From Nocardia amamiensis (GTDB lineage: Bacteria; Actinomycetota; Actinomycetes; Mycobacteriales; Mycobacteriaceae): 64,000 nucleotides of DNA. The number at the start of each line of letters is the position of its first letter. Positions within the stretch are counted from its first letter, which is position 1. Shown here piece after piece: positions 36,460 through 46,208 of the stretch. The notes under the pieces are model-generated. The model saw only the letters and a program-made list of their open reading frames with translations, made no database searches and was not told the DNA's origin. The DNA lies in NCBI RefSeq assembly GCF_015477605.1, contig NZ_JADLQX010000002.1, positions 124,001-188,000 of the forward strand, written 5' to 3'. The position numbers and the translations under genes were made by a program.

Positions 36460-37380
36460 GTGAGCGGGTTGGAGTCGATCGACGTGGGGCGTCTGCGCTG
36501 GTTCGTCGCGGTCGCGGAGGAGTTGCATTTCGCGCGTGCGGCGAAGGCGCTGCGCATCTCGCGCGAGAAGCTGAGCCACACCGTCATCGACTTGGAAAAA
36601 GAACTCGGGACAAAACTTTTCGTGCCCGGTGCCCAGCCGACGCAGCTGACCGATGACGGGCGCGACTTGCTGGAGCGGGCGCGGGAGATCATCGAACGCG
36701 CCGAGTCGGAGGTCGATGAGCGGCCGCCGGTGCCGGCGGTGCTCCGAGTGGGCTTCGTGCCGGGTGTCACCGTCTCCAAGTGGACGAGAATCTGGGGCGA
36801 GCGTTTCCCCGAGACCCCGCTCGAGGTCGTCGCGCTGGCACAGGCCGACCAAGAGGCGGCGTTGCGCGAGGGACGGGTCGACATGTGCTTCGTCCGGTTG
36901 CCGATCGACCGTGCGGGCATGAGCGTGATTCCGCTCTACCGGGAGGTCCCGGTCGCGGTGGTGCAGAAGGACCATCCGATCTCGGTGTTCGACGAGGTCC
37001 GCATGGCGGACCTGGCCGACGAACACCTCCAGGACACCTCGGATGTCGACATGGTCGGCGGTGCGCTGGAACTCGTCGCCGCGGCGGGTGGGGCGGCCAT
37101 CGTGCCGCACTCGCTCGCTCGTTTGCACCATCGCCGCGACCTCGTCTACCGCACGCTGGTCGATGTACCGGAGACGGAGATCGCCTTGGCGTGGCCTGCC
37201 GACCGCACCACGGAGGTGGTCGAGGATTTCGTCGGCGTGGTGCGCGGCCGCTCCGAGCGCAGCTCGCGCACTCCGGCCCGCGCCGAGAAAGCGGAGCCGC
37301 GGAAGAAGTCCCCGGCCAAACGCATCGGCCAGCGTCAGAGCCCAGCGAAGAAGAAGGCCGCTCGGCGGCGCGGGCGGTAG
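36460..37380 (+). CDS. LysR family regulator with a Lys/Arg-rich C-terminal tail
   Basis: A 306-residue regulator. The N-terminal winged HTH covers about residues 8-65 (LRWFVAVAEELHFARAAKAL, then KLSHTVIDLEKELGTKLF). The substrate-binding domain follows (about 85-255). The last ~45 residues are unusual for LysR proteins: they are very basic and carry SPAKK-type repeats (KKSPAKRIGQRQSPAKKK) like eukaryotic histone H1 or mycobacterial HupB tails, which bind DNA non-specifically. GTG 36460 is the likely start. No adjacent divergent target gene is visible. Confidence 0.85.
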   Translation: MSGLESIDVGRLRWFVAVAEELHFARAAKALRISREKLSHTVIDLEKELGTKLFVPGAQPTQLTDDGRDLLERAREIIERAESEVDERPPVPAVLRVGFVPGVTVSKWTRIWGERFPETPLEVVALAQADQEAALREGRVDMCFVRLPIDRAGMSVIPLYREVPVAVVQKDHPISVFDEVRMADLADEHLQDTSDVDMVGGALELVAAAGGAAIVPHSLARLHHRRDLVYRTLVDVPETEIALAWPADRTTEVVEDFVGVVRGRSERSSRTPARAEKAEPRKKSPAKRIGQRQSPAKKKAARRRGR

Positions 37381-37407
37381 CGGCGCGAACCAGACGATCC
37401 GCGCCGC
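37380..37407. terminator. Bidirectional hairpin between lysR and the hemophore-like gene
   Basis: An 8-bp perfect GC stem (GCGGCGCG at 37380-37387, CGCGCCGC at 37400-37407) with a 12-nt loop, placed in the 34-bp gap between two convergent genes. It probably serves both. Confidence 0.5.
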
Positions 37408-37414
37408 CGGTCGA

Positions 37415-37729
37415 TCAGCCTTTGCAGACCCGGTTGAGTTCGTCGGTCGCGGCGTCCATGCTGGTGACGCTGTCGTCGGTGAGGGCGCGAGCGTACGCGG
37501 CTATGGCGTCCTTCTCCGCGCCTTCGGCGTTGATGGCCGAGAGCTTGGCGGCGAGGGACTGCTGCACGGTCGGGTCCAGGTTGCCACCCGACTCGGCGAT
37601 GGCGGCGTTGATCGCGTCGATGGCCGCGCCGCATGCCGGTGACTGGGCGTGGGCAGGCGCCGCGGGCAGCAGGAGCAGGGAGCCGATGGCGCTCGCCGAG
37701 AGCAGGGCGGCGGAACAGGTCTTGATCAT
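37415..37729 (-). CDS. Secreted hemophore-like small protein
   Basis: A 104-residue exported protein. Signal peptide (CSAALLSASAIGSLLLLP, cleavage after AHA near residue 28), then a helical mature part of ~76 residues with exactly two cysteines, one at each end (SPACGAA and NRVCKG), expected to form a disulphide that closes a helical bundle. This layout resembles mycobacterial hemophore-related proteins (Rv0203-like). No haem ligand can be assigned by eye, so the function is tentative. Confidence 0.65.
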   Translation of the reverse strand: MIKTCSAALLSASAIGSLLLLPAAPAHAQSPACGAAIDAINAAIAESGGNLDPTVQQSLAAKLSAINAEGAEKDAIAAYARALTDDSVTSMDAATDELNRVCKG

Positions 37730-37868
37730 TGCGTCCTAAGCGTCGTGGGTACGGAAACCGGGGTCGGCGACCCGGTCGGGACGCGGACCCCGGACGCACA
37801 CGGTACCGGACACGGTCGTCGGTATCGGACGAATGAAATTGTGCGAGAAGGCTATTCGTGCCGTGGAA

Positions 37869-38138
37869 CTAGCGCGGCTTGCGCTGCAACCACGAGTCGC
37901 GGATGAGGATGCCCACGATCGCGGCGGCGAAGCCGATGAGGAAGATGTTCTCGACCTGGCCGCTGTGGTTGCCGACCAGCATGGCCAGCAGGATCACCGC
38001 GACGATCCAGCCCGCGATCCGGAAGGTGCGACGCGACTCGCCGCTCCAACCCCAGGCGGCGGAGGGAACTTCCGCGGGATCCACGCGAGTGACGATGCCG
38101 CGCTCGGTGTCGGCGTGTTCGAGTTCCGTGGCGGCCAC
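37869..38138 (-). CDS. DUF2631-type two-helix membrane protein
   Basis: An 89-residue protein. The soluble N-terminal ~45 residues contain PSAAWGWSGESRRTF, followed by two membrane helices (FRIAGWIVAVILLAMLV and IFLIGFAAAIVGILI) and a basic end. The start is GTG 38138 with AAAGGAG upstream; the longer frame has no ribosome binding site. A protein of this family lies upstream of dxr in mycobacteria, in the same divergent arrangement. Function unknown. Confidence 0.78.
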   Translation of the reverse strand: MAATELEHADTERGIVTRVDPAEVPSAAWGWSGESRRTFRIAGWIVAVILLAMLVGNHSGQVENIFLIGFAAAIVGILIRDSWLQRKPR

Positions 38139-38350
38139 GATCGCTCCTTTAGCTGTTTCCTGTACCGGGTTCCGGTACGCACTCGATGAGCTACTGCCGC
38201 ATATCGTGACATACGACGGCGCGTCGTTGTAAGCCGGTATGGCCCGGAGGGGGCAGCGAAGCGTGACCACGGAGGGCTCCGCTCACGCCGAGAATGGGCA
38301 CAGCCCCGCGCCCGTCGAACGGGTCCTCGGCGGTAGGACACAATGAGGTC

Positions 38351-39490
38351 GTGTCCGACATAGTCAGAGTCCTGCTGCTGGGCAGCACCGGATCCATCGG
38401 TACCCAAGCGCTCGAGGTGATCGCCGCCAATCCCGACCGCTTCGAAGTGGTGGGACTCGCCGCGCGCGGCGGCAACACCGAGCTGCTCGCCGCCCAGATG
38501 GCTGCCACCGGCACGCGCAACGTCGCCGTCGCCGATCCGGCCGCGGCGCGGCAGCTGGACCTGCCCCTGGGCGGTCCGGAGGCGGTGACCGAGCTGGTGC
38601 GTCGCACCGAGGCGGACGTCGTGCTCAACGCCTTGGTCGGCTCGCTCGGACTCGAGCCCACCCTCGCCACCCTCCAATCGGGCACCCGCCTGGCCCTGGC
38701 GAACAAGGAATCCCTGGTCGCGGGCGGTTCCCTGGTGACACGCGCCGCCGCGCCCGGCCAGATCGTTCCGGTCGACTCCGAGCATTCCGCGCTGGCGCAG
38801 TGCCTGCGCGGCGGTCGCGCCGAAGAGGTCGACCGGCTGGTGCTCACCGCGTCCGGCGGCCCGTTCCGGGGCTGGACGGCGGAAATGCTCGAATCGGTCG
38901 ATCCCGCCGAGGCCAAGGCGCATCCCACCTGGTCGATGGGCCTGATGAACACGCTGAACTCGGCCTCGCTGGTGAACAAAGGACTCGAGCTGATCGAGAC
39001 GCACCTGCTGTTCGGGATCCCCTACGACCGCATCGACGTCACCGTGCACCCGCAATCGATCGTGCACTCGATGGTCACCTTCACCGACGGCTCCACGCTC
39101 GCCCAGGCCAGTCCGCCGGACATGAAGCTTCCCATCGCGCTGGCCCTCGGCTGGCCGGACCGAGTGCCCGGCGCAGCCCCGGCCTGCGATTTCAGCACCG
39201 CCTCCACCTGGACATTCGAGCCGGTGGACAACGAGGTCTTCCCGGCCGTCGAGCTGGCCCGCGCGGCCGGGCAGGCGGGCGGCAGCGTCACCGCGGTCTA
39301 CAACGCCGCGAACGAGGTGGCGGTACAGGCTTTCCTGGACGGCGCCATCCGTTTCCCGGACATCGTGCGGACGGTGGCCGCCGCGGTCGAGGCGGCCGGG
39401 CAGTGGCGCACCGAGCCGGATTCGCTCGACGAGGTCCTCGCCGCCGATTCCTGGGCCAGGGAATTCGCCGCCGCCCGGGTCCGCGGCTGA
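38351..39490 (+). CDS. dxr: 1-deoxy-D-xylulose-5-phosphate reductoisomerase
   Basis: A 379-residue enzyme of the MEP isoprenoid pathway, converting DXP to MEP with NADPH; target of fosmidomycin. The NADPH motif is [11 protein letters not shown] near residue 11. Active-site blocks are [23 protein letters not shown], the flexible loop region [10 protein letters not shown] and [23 protein letters not shown] 38351 gives the standard length. It is followed by rip1 and ispG, as in mycobacteria. Confidence 0.96.
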   Translation: MSDIVRVLLLGSTGSIGTQALEVIAANPDRFEVVGLAARGGNTELLAAQMAATGTRNVAVADPAAARQLDLPLGGPEAVTELVRRTEADVVLNALVGSLGLEPTLATLQSGTRLALANKESLVAGGSLVTRAAAPGQIVPVDSEHSALAQCLRGGRAEEVDRLVLTASGGPFRGWTAEMLESVDPAEAKAHPTWSMGLMNTLNSASLVNKGLELIETHLLFGIPYDRIDVTVHPQSIVHSMVTFTDGSTLAQASPPDMKLPIALALGWPDRVPGAAPACDFSTASTWTFEPVDNEVFPAVELARAAGQAGGSVTAVYNAANEVAVQAFLDGAIRFPDIVRTVAAAVEAAGQWRTEPDSLDEVLAADSWAREFAAARVRG

Positions 39491-39653
39491 CCGGGTGAGG
39501 CGGATCGGACTCGCGGAGCGACCGCGTCCTGGCACACTGAAGACACCGGGTCGGGCGGTGTCCGGTTAGGGTGATCAGAGTGCTCGCGGCCAGGAGCGGA
39601 CGCGTGCGTGCGGGATATTCGAGCTGCGCAAACGCAGGAGGGCTGTAGAGCAA

Positions 39654-40853
39654 ATGGTGTTCGCGTTGGGATTCGTGCTGTTCGCCCTCGGCATCACGCT
39701 GTCGATCGCGCTGCACGAATGTGGGCACATGTGGACCGCCCAGGCGACCGGAATGAAGGTGCGCCGGTATTTCATCGGCTTCGGCCCGCGCATCTTCTCG
39801 TTCCGCCGCGGCGAGACCGAATACGGCCTGAAGGCGCTCCCGCTCGGCGGCTTCTGCGACATCGCGGGCATGACGGCGCTGGACGAGCTGCGCCCGGAGG
39901 AGCTCGACCGCGCCATGTACCGCCAGGCCACCTGGAAACGGCTGCTGGTCATGTCCGGCGGCATCGCGATGAACTTCGTGCTCGGCTTCATCCTGATCGT
40001 GGTGCTCGCCGTCGGCTGGGGTCTGCCGAACCTGACCGAACCGCCCGCCACCGCACTGGGACCGATGAGCTGCGTGCCGCAGGGGAATCCGGATGGCTCG
40101 ACCGTGCCGTGCACCGGCACCGGCCCTGCGCAGCGAGCCGGATTGCAGCGTGGCGACATCGTCAAGGAGGTGAACGGTGTCAAGGTGGACACCTGGAAGC
40201 AGTTCCAGGCCGAAACTCAGAAGCAGACGGGTCCGTTCACCTACCTCATCGAGCGTGACGGCCAGACCCTCGCCATTCCCGTGACTCCGGAGCGAGTGAT
40301 GCGCTATCCCGAGGACGGTGGCGCCGGTCGCGAGGTGGGCGCCGTCGGCGTAGCGCCGGATCGCTACGAACCGGTGCAGTACAACGTGCTGGCCGCGATT
40401 CCCGCCGCGGGCGCGTTCACCGGCGACATGTTCGTACGCACCGTGGACTCGCTGGCCCAGATGCCCGCCAAGGTGTCCTCGCTGTGGGTCGCCGTCACCG
40501 GCGGTGAGCGTGATCCGGAAACCCCAGTGAGCGTGTACGGAGCCAGCAAAATCGGCGGTGAGACCGCCGAACGCGGTTATTGGAACATGTTCATCCTGGT
40601 GCTGGCCAGCTTGAACTTCTTCCTCGGCGTCTTCAACCTGCTCCCGCTGCTCCCGCTGGACGGCGGCCACATCGCGGTGGTGATCTACGAGAAGATCCGC
40701 AACACCATTCGCGGCTGGAAGGGCCTGGCACCGGGTGCGCCGGTGAACTACTTGAAGCTACTGCCGGTGACCTATGTGTTCGTCGTGATCGGCGGCGCCT
40801 ACATGCTGCTCACCCTGGCCGCCGACATCGTCAATCCGATCAGGCTGTTCTGA
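39654..40853 (+). CDS. rip1: Site-2 protease Rip1 (M50 family intramembrane metalloprotease)
   Basis: A 399-residue membrane protease that cuts anti-sigma factors and other proteins within the membrane. The Zn motif HECGH is at residues 21-25 in the first helix. A periplasmic PDZ domain lies around 110-220 (RAGLQRGDIVKEVNGVKV). The second metal-ligand motif is FNLLPLLPLDGGH near 328-340, with NPI near the end. It sits between dxr and ispG, matching Rv2869c. An anti-sigma target is not evident in the window, although the ECF cassette at 35.5-36.4 kb is a membrane-linked candidate. Confidence 0.94.
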   Translation: MVFALGFVLFALGITLSIALHECGHMWTAQATGMKVRRYFIGFGPRIFSFRRGETEYGLKALPLGGFCDIAGMTALDELRPEELDRAMYRQATWKRLLVMSGGIAMNFVLGFILIVVLAVGWGLPNLTEPPATALGPMSCVPQGNPDGSTVPCTGTGPAQRAGLQRGDIVKEVNGVKVDTWKQFQAETQKQTGPFTYLIERDGQTLAIPVTPERVMRYPEDGGAGREVGAVGVAPDRYEPVQYNVLAAIPAAGAFTGDMFVRTVDSLAQMPAKVSSLWVAVTGGERDPETPVSVYGASKIGGETAERGYWNMFILVLASLNFFLGVFNLLPLLPLDGGHIAVVIYEKIRNTIRGWKGLAPGAPVNYLKLLPVTYVFVVIGGAYMLLTLAADIVNPIRLF

Positions 40854-41006
40854 CCGGGGGCGATGGCCGGGCGATGTGGTTCGCGACGTAGTCTGTCGCG
40901 GTCGGCCGGGAAAGCGTTGTCGCTGCTGTCACAGGGTGGCCGGGCTGCGCCAAGGCTAGACTCGGCACCGAATGTGCCCGGACACGACGAAAGTAGGCAG
41001 CCGAAG

Positions 41007-42164
41007 GTGACCAGCACAATCGGATTGGGGATGCCGACCGCTCCCGCGGCCGTGCTCGCTCCCCGGCGCAAGACCCGCCAGCTGATGGTGGGCAATGTCG
41101 GGGTGGGCAGTGATCACCCGATCTCGGTGCAGTCCATGACCACGACCAAGACGCACGATGTGAACGCCACCTTGCAGCAGATCGCGGAGCTGACCGCGTC
41201 GGGCTGCGACATCGTGCGGGTGGCCTGCCCGCGTCAGGAGGACGCGGACGCGCTGGCCACGATCGCGCGCAAATCCCAGATTCCGGTGATCGCCGACATC
41301 CACTTCCAGCCGCGCTACATCTTCGCCGCGATCGACGCCGGGTGCGCCGCGGTGCGGGTCAACCCGGGCAACATCAAGGAGTTCGACGGCCGGGTCAAGG
41401 AGGTCGCCAAGGCCGCGGGCGCCGCCGGGATTCCGATCCGCATCGGCGTGAACGCCGGTTCGCTGGACAAGCGGATGATGGAGAAGTACGGCAAGGCCAC
41501 GCCGGAGGCGCTGGTCGAGTCGGCGCTGTGGGAAGCGAGCCTGTTCGAGGAACACGGGTTCGGCGACATCAAGATCTCGGTCAAGCACAACGACCCGGTG
41601 ATCATGGTGGAGGCCTACCGCCAGCTGGCCGCGCAGTGCGACTACCCGCTGCACCTGGGTGTCACCGAGGCGGGTCCGGCGTTCCAGGGCACGATCAAGT
41701 CGGCGGTGGCGTTCGGTGCGCTGCTGGCCGAGGGCATCGGCGACACCATCCGGGTCTCGCTGTCGGCGCCGCCCGCCGAGGAGGTCAAGGTCGGCGGGCA
41801 GATCCTGCAGTCGCTGAACCTGCGGCCGCGCAAGCTGGAGATCGTGTCGTGCCCGTCCTGCGGACGCGCGCAGGTCGATGTGTACACCCTGGCCAACGAG
41901 GTGACCGCCGGTCTGGAGGGCATGGAGGTGCCGCTGCGGGTGGCCGTCATGGGCTGCGTCGTGAACGGGCCCGGCGAGGCACGCGAGGCCGATCTGGGTG
42001 TGGCCTCCGGCAACGGCAAGGGCCAGATCTTCGTCAAGGGCGAGGTCATCAAGACCGTCCCGGAGGCGCAGATCGTCGAAACGCTCATCGAAGAGGCGAT
42101 GCGGATCGCCGAGGAGATGGGCGAGGGCGCGGGCACCGGCGAACCGGTCGTCACGGTCGGCTGA
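41007..42164 (+). CDS. ispG: 4-hydroxy-3-methylbut-2-en-1-yl diphosphate synthase (flavodoxin)
   Basis: A 385-residue iron-sulphur enzyme of the MEP pathway making HMBPP from MEcPP. The TIM-barrel N-terminal part has [13 protein letters not shown] and RVNPGNIKE. The C-terminal cluster domain has [10 protein letters not shown] and [11 protein letters not shown], which supply the three cysteine ligands and the glutamate. GTG 41007 gives the family N-terminus; the upstream in-frame extension is not conserved. Together with dxr it forms a MEP pair around rip1. Confidence 0.95.
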   Translation: MTSTIGLGMPTAPAAVLAPRRKTRQLMVGNVGVGSDHPISVQSMTTTKTHDVNATLQQIAELTASGCDIVRVACPRQEDADALATIARKSQIPVIADIHFQPRYIFAAIDAGCAAVRVNPGNIKEFDGRVKEVAKAAGAAGIPIRIGVNAGSLDKRMMEKYGKATPEALVESALWEASLFEEHGFGDIKISVKHNDPVIMVEAYRQLAAQCDYPLHLGVTEAGPAFQGTIKSAVAFGALLAEGIGDTIRVSLSAPPAEEVKVGGQILQSLNLRPRKLEIVSCPSCGRAQVDVYTLANEVTAGLEGMEVPLRVAVMGCVVNGPGEAREADLGVASGNGKGQIFVKGEVIKTVPEAQIVETLIEEAMRIAEEMGEGAGTGEPVVTVG

Positions 42165-42235
42165 GCCGAGACCCGCCGACCTGGGCTTTCGGCATAGCCG
42201 TACCGTATGGCGCCGGTTCGTGGCAGGCTGTCACC

Positions 42236-43099
42236 GTGCGGAGTCTGCTGGAGCCGGCGCGACGGGCCAAACACGCCCCTGCGCGGCAGCTCGCGAATCG
42301 GGACCTGGCGCAAGTACTGCGGGTGCTGGACGCCGATCCGGTGGCCTCCTGCATGGTCGCCGCCCGACTACAAGAGTTCGGTCTGGATACCCGATGTGGT
42401 CATGGCGAGCTGTGGAGCAGGGGCGGTCCGGCGGAGTCGCTGTGTTTCTCGGGCGCGAACCTGGTGCCGTTGCTGGGTGACCGAGACGCGCTGCGCGCGT
42501 TCGCCGAGCGGGCGGTCCGATGGCCGCGCATCTGTTCCTCGGTGGTGGGCCGCAGGGAGCTGGCGTTGCCGCTGTGGGAGATGCTGACCGTGCACTGGGG
42601 CCCGGAACGGGAACTGCGCGGCGAACAACCGCTGCTCGCCCTCTTCCAGCCGCCGCTGGCCACGCCCGATCCGGCGGTGCGCCGCGTGCGTCCGGCCGAG
42701 CTCGAGCGCTACCTGTCGGCCGCGATCGCGATGTTCATCGAGGAGGTCGGTGTCGATCCCCGCGCGGGCGACGGCGGGCGCGGCTACCGGCGCCGCATCC
42801 AGAGCCTCATCGAATCCGGTCGCGCCTGGGCCCGTTTCGAGGACGGGGAAGTCGTCTTCAAGGCCGAGGTGGGCTCGCTGTCCCGGCGCACCGGCCAGAT
42901 CCAAGGGGTCTGGGTGCATCCGGACCATCGTGGAAAAGGCCGCGGCACCGCGGGCACGGCGGCGGTCGCGAGCGCGGTGGTCGCCTCCGGCCGTACCGCC
43001 AGCCTGTATGTGAACGACTACAACCAGATCGCTCGCCGCGCCTACAGCCGGGTCGGGTTCCGGCAGATCGCGACCTTCGCCACCGTCCTCGTCGACTGA
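42236..43099 (+). CDS. DUF4081/GNAT family acetyltransferase
   Basis: A 287-residue two-part protein. The N-terminal DUF4081-like region (about 1-125) contains LLEPARRAKHAPARQLANRD and SGANLVPLLGD. The C-terminal GNAT domain (about 140-287) has the acetyl-CoA loop GVWVHPDHRGKGRGTAG. It corresponds by position to mycobacterial Rv2867c. Substrate unknown. GTG 42236 is chosen as the start 72 bp after ispG; probable co-transcription. Confidence 0.88.
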   Translation: MRSLLEPARRAKHAPARQLANRDLAQVLRVLDADPVASCMVAARLQEFGLDTRCGHGELWSRGGPAESLCFSGANLVPLLGDRDALRAFAERAVRWPRICSSVVGRRELALPLWEMLTVHWGPERELRGEQPLLALFQPPLATPDPAVRRVRPAELERYLSAAIAMFIEEVGVDPRAGDGGRGYRRRIQSLIESGRAWARFEDGEVVFKAEVGSLSRRTGQIQGVWVHPDHRGKGRGTAGTAAVASAVVASGRTASLYVNDYNQIARRAYSRVGFRQIATFATVLVD

Positions 43100-43169
43100 C
43101 CGCGCATCCGTGCTGAATTCCGGAGTGCCGCAGGCTTTTGCCGGCCGGTGGCCATTACCATCGGTGCCG

Positions 43170-44957
43170 ATGCCGACTCGGATGCTCCTCTCGCTGGCCG
43201 TCGCGGTGACCGCGGTGGCCGCCGCGGGTTGCGCGAGCCAGGCGCAGGGTCCGGTGCCCGCCGCGGACGCGTTCGTCAAGGCATTCGCCGAGCATCGCGT
43301 GGACGCCGCCGCCGAACTCACCAATCTGCCCGAGAAGGCAAGCGACGCATTGCGTTCCGCCTGGAACCAGTTGCAGGCCGAGCAGCTCACCGCACGCACC
43401 GGCGCGGCACGGGTGACCGGCGACACCGCGACCGTCGACTACGCCTACGAATGGCGGTTGCCCAAGAACCGGACGTGGAGCTACTCGGGCCAGTTGCAGA
43501 TGGGCCGCAGCAACGGGCGCTGGATGGTCCGCTGGACCTCCGCCAACGTCCATCCCCGGCTCGGCGACACCCAGACCATGGCGTTGCGCTCCAATCCGCC
43601 GCCCCGGGCGCGGGTCAACGAGCAGTCCGGCAGTGACGTGCTGGTGCCCGGCAAGGTGTCCCGGGTCGCTTTCGCCGCGGCGCAGGCACCCGATGCCGCG
43701 GCGGTGGCCACGACCCTGGCCGCGGCGCTGAACCGCTTCGACAAATCGCTGACTCCGCACTCGATCCTCGGCGCGGCGAAGGCCGCTACCGGCGCCTACA
43801 CCGTCGCCCTGCTCAACGAGAACGAATCCGGCCAGGTGACTACCGATCTCATCGGCCTGCCCGGCGTCACGCTGACCCAGCAGTGGGATCTGGTCGCCAC
43901 CGACCGCGATTTCGCGCCAGACCTGCTGGCCCAGGTGCGCAAGACGGTGATCGCGGAGGTGGACGGCAAGGCGGGCTGGAGCGTGGTCACCATGAACGCC
44001 AACGGCGCCGACACCGACGTGCTCATCGAAGTGCCGTCACAACCCGCGCCGTCGTTTTCGCTCAGCGTCGACCGCAATGTGCAGAACGCCGCGCAGCGCG
44101 CCGTGGACGCGCGCACCGAGCAGACCATGATGGTGGTGCTGCGCCCGTCCACCGGCGCGATCCTGGCGGTGGCGCAGAACAAGGCCGCCGACCGGGACGG
44201 TCCGATCGCGACGACCGGCCAATACCCGCCCGGTTCGATATTCAAGACGGTCACCGCGGCCGCGGCCATGTCGACCGGTGTGGCGACCCCCGACACGATG
44301 CTGCCGTGCCCGAGCCGCATCGTCATCGGCGAGCGGACCATCCCCAACTACAACCTGTTCACAGTCGGCAACGTGCCGCTGGCCACGGCGTACGAGCGGT
44401 CCTGCAACACGTCGTTCGCCAAACTCGCCAGTGAGCTGCCCGGCCGCGCGCTGCACGACGCCGCCGCGAAACTGGGTGTCGGCCCGGTCTATTCCGTGGT
44501 CGGCGTGCCGACGGCCTCCGGCTCGGTGCCGCCCGCCGACGATCTGGTCCAGCGCACCGAGGACGGCATCGGCCAGGGCAGAGTCGTGGTCAGCCCGTTC
44601 GGTATGGCGCTCATGGCGGCGACCATCGCGCACGGCTCGGCGCCCGTGCCCTACCTGCTCGCGGGACGGCCGACCCGCGTCGACGGCGACCGCCCCGCGC
44701 CGTCCCCTGACGTGATTGCGGGACTGCGCCTGATGATGCGCAAAGTGGTCATCGGCGGCACCGCCGAGCGGATCGCCGATCAGGGCGAGGTGTACGGCAA
44801 GACGGGCGAGGCCGAAGTCGACGGCGGTTCGCACTCCTGGTTCGTCGGCTTCCGCGGCGACATGGCGTTCGCCACGATGCTGGTCAAAGGCGGTAGTTCC
44901 GACAATGCCGTCGCCGTGACACGAGATATGTTCGCCGCGTTGCCCGCCGGGTACTGA
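43170..44957 (+). CDS. Penicillin-binding transpeptidase lipoprotein (class B PBP-like)
   Basis: A 595-residue cell-wall crosslinking enzyme, matching the position and architecture of Rv2864c. Lipoprotein signal with lipobox VAAAGC (Cys21). An NTF2-like/MecA_N domain (about 40-150) and a PBP dimerisation region follow. The transpeptidase domain has SIFK (Ser356, Lys359), the SxN motif SCN (Ser411) and KTG (Lys544-Gly546). It should make 4-3 peptidoglycan crosslinks and be beta-lactam sensitive. ATG 43170 is taken; GTG 43164 is two codons earlier. Confidence 0.92.
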   Translation: MPTRMLLSLAVAVTAVAAAGCASQAQGPVPAADAFVKAFAEHRVDAAAELTNLPEKASDALRSAWNQLQAEQLTARTGAARVTGDTATVDYAYEWRLPKNRTWSYSGQLQMGRSNGRWMVRWTSANVHPRLGDTQTMALRSNPPPRARVNEQSGSDVLVPGKVSRVAFAAAQAPDAAAVATTLAAALNRFDKSLTPHSILGAAKAATGAYTVALLNENESGQVTTDLIGLPGVTLTQQWDLVATDRDFAPDLLAQVRKTVIAEVDGKAGWSVVTMNANGADTDVLIEVPSQPAPSFSLSVDRNVQNAAQRAVDARTEQTMMVVLRPSTGAILAVAQNKAADRDGPIATTGQYPPGSIFKTVTAAAAMSTGVATPDTMLPCPSRIVIGERTIPNYNLFTVGNVPLATAYERSCNTSFAKLASELPGRALHDAAAKLGVGPVYSVVGVPTASGSVPPADDLVQRTEDGIGQGRVVVSPFGMALMAATIAHGSAPVPYLLAGRPTRVDGDRPAPSPDVIAGLRLMMRKVVIGGTAERIADQGEVYGKTGEAEVDGGSHSWFVGFRGDMAFATMLVKGGSSDNAVAVTRDMFAALPAGY

Positions 44958-45000
44958 AGCGCTCGCGTTTCCACACTGGAACAACCCAGAACAGCAGCTC

Positions 45001-45045
45001 ACGGTGCCGTGGGCGGTCCAGCGGGAACCGCGCCACGGCAACCGT
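45001..45045. terminator. Long bidirectional hairpin after the PBP gene
   Basis: An almost continuous stem: ACGGTGCCGTGG then GCGGT on the left, ACCGC then CCACGGCAACCGT on the right, with one bulged base and a ~9-nt loop. It lies between the convergent PBP gene and the regulator-like gene at 45110 and probably terminates both transcripts. Confidence 0.7.
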
Positions 45046-45109
45046 AGTCGACCGATACTTCACGAGTGCGCCCTTCTTCGTCGTGCCTGGCTGCCGAAGT
45101 GCCGCAGGA

Positions 45110-46087
45110 CTACTCCCGCGACGCGATCAACAGGTGCTCCAAACTGGTCGTCCGGTCGGAGTACTCGTCGACGCCGATGACCGCGACGAACTCGCGATCA
45201 CCGGCACGCTGCTGGAGCGGACTCCATGAGGTGGCCAGATACCAACCCGCTCCGGCAGTGCCGTGCGGACCCAGACCCCCGCAATAGATCCAATATCGGT
45301 CCGGGTGCACATCCGGACTGGGCCGCACCCGCGCGATGACGCCGATGTTGCGGTCGTCGTTCGAGTCGTATTCGCTGCCGTCGCTCAACCGCAGGCGCAT
45401 CGAACGAGAGCCGTCCGAGGCCGTGCTGTCACGGATCGTGAACAGCGGACGCGCGACGGTCTCGAGATACAGATGGGTGCAGCCGTTGCCGCTCAGCCCG
45501 AAGCTGAAGAACGGCCGGTCGGCGCGGGCGACCATGTCGCGGTCGCTGCGGACCTCGGCGCGAATGCTGGTGTGGCGTTGCAGCAAGGAGAACACATACA
45601 GCAGTCCGCGAACATCGCTCTCCGTCACGACGGAGGGAAGGTCGACGCCGGTCTGCTCCCCGAAGGGATGAGAGATCCCCGCCACTCCCAGGGCGTCCAC
45701 GGACGGTCTGGACAGCTCGAGACGCGGATACACCAGAGTGGTTCCCCTGGTGGTCATCTCGGTCCCGAGAAACGCCTCGAGCTGGATGTCGGTGCCGGAC
45801 GGACCTACCCCGTGTGATCTGGGGTGGGCCGGTGTGGAGTTGGCCATCTGAAACAATCCTTCAACCGTCCAGCCAGGAAACATTCTCTCCAGCACCCGGC
45901 AGTGATAGTCGCGCGGAAGCCCGACCATCCGTCCCGACAACCACTGGTAGTACTGCGCCTTCGCCGGCCCATGCCCGGGCGGAATGGGCGGGTCGAGCTG
46001 CGCCGCGCACCTGTCGTACGCGACCAGGAAATCCGGATGACTTTTGAGATGCCGCTCCGCCAGCAGCATCTTGAGTACGGTCGCCAA
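45110..46087 (-). CDS. Regulator-like protein with N-terminal HTH-like region
   Basis: A 325-residue protein of a type common in Nocardia and Streptomyces. The N-terminal ~75 residues (LLAERHLKSHPDFLVAYDRC, then KAQYYQWLSGRMVGLP and VLERMFPGWTVEGLFQ) resemble a helical DNA-binding domain attached to XRE-like proteins. The C-terminal ~190 residues hold a beta-rich sensor-like domain (YVFSLLQRHTSIRAEV, SFGLSGNGCTHLYLE). It is the gene immediately after the IPT/TIG gene on the same strand, separated by a terminator, so it might regulate that locus. The function is not established. Confidence 0.7.
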   Translation of the reverse strand: MATVLKMLLAERHLKSHPDFLVAYDRCAAQLDPPIPPGHGPAKAQYYQWLSGRMVGLPRDYHCRVLERMFPGWTVEGLFQMANSTPAHPRSHGVGPSGTDIQLEAFLGTEMTTRGTTLVYPRLELSRPSVDALGVAGISHPFGEQTGVDLPSVVTESDVRGLLYVFSLLQRHTSIRAEVRSDRDMVARADRPFFSFGLSGNGCTHLYLETVARPLFTIRDSTASDGSRSMRLRLSDGSEYDSNDDRNIGVIARVRPSPDVHPDRYWIYCGGLGPHGTAGAGWYLATSWSPLQQRAGDREFVAVIGVDEYSDRTTSLEHLLIASRE

Positions 46088-46162
46088 CGAAAACCCCCTT
46101 ACCCCTGCAGCCCCCGTCCACGGTGACGAAGGCTCTGTTGTATTCGCTCAACCGCAACGAAA

Positions 46163-46196
46163 CTGGGCCGCCGGCAATAGCCTGCCGACGGCCCAG
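46163..46196 (-). terminator. Terminator after the IPT/TIG gene
   Basis: A 13-bp stem with one G-U pair (46163-46175 pairing with 46184-46196, core CTGGGCCGCCGGC on the plus strand) and an 8-nt loop, 13 bp beyond the stop of the minus-strand IPT/TIG gene. Confidence 0.75.
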
Positions 46197-46208
46197 CCGC
46201 ATCAACCG

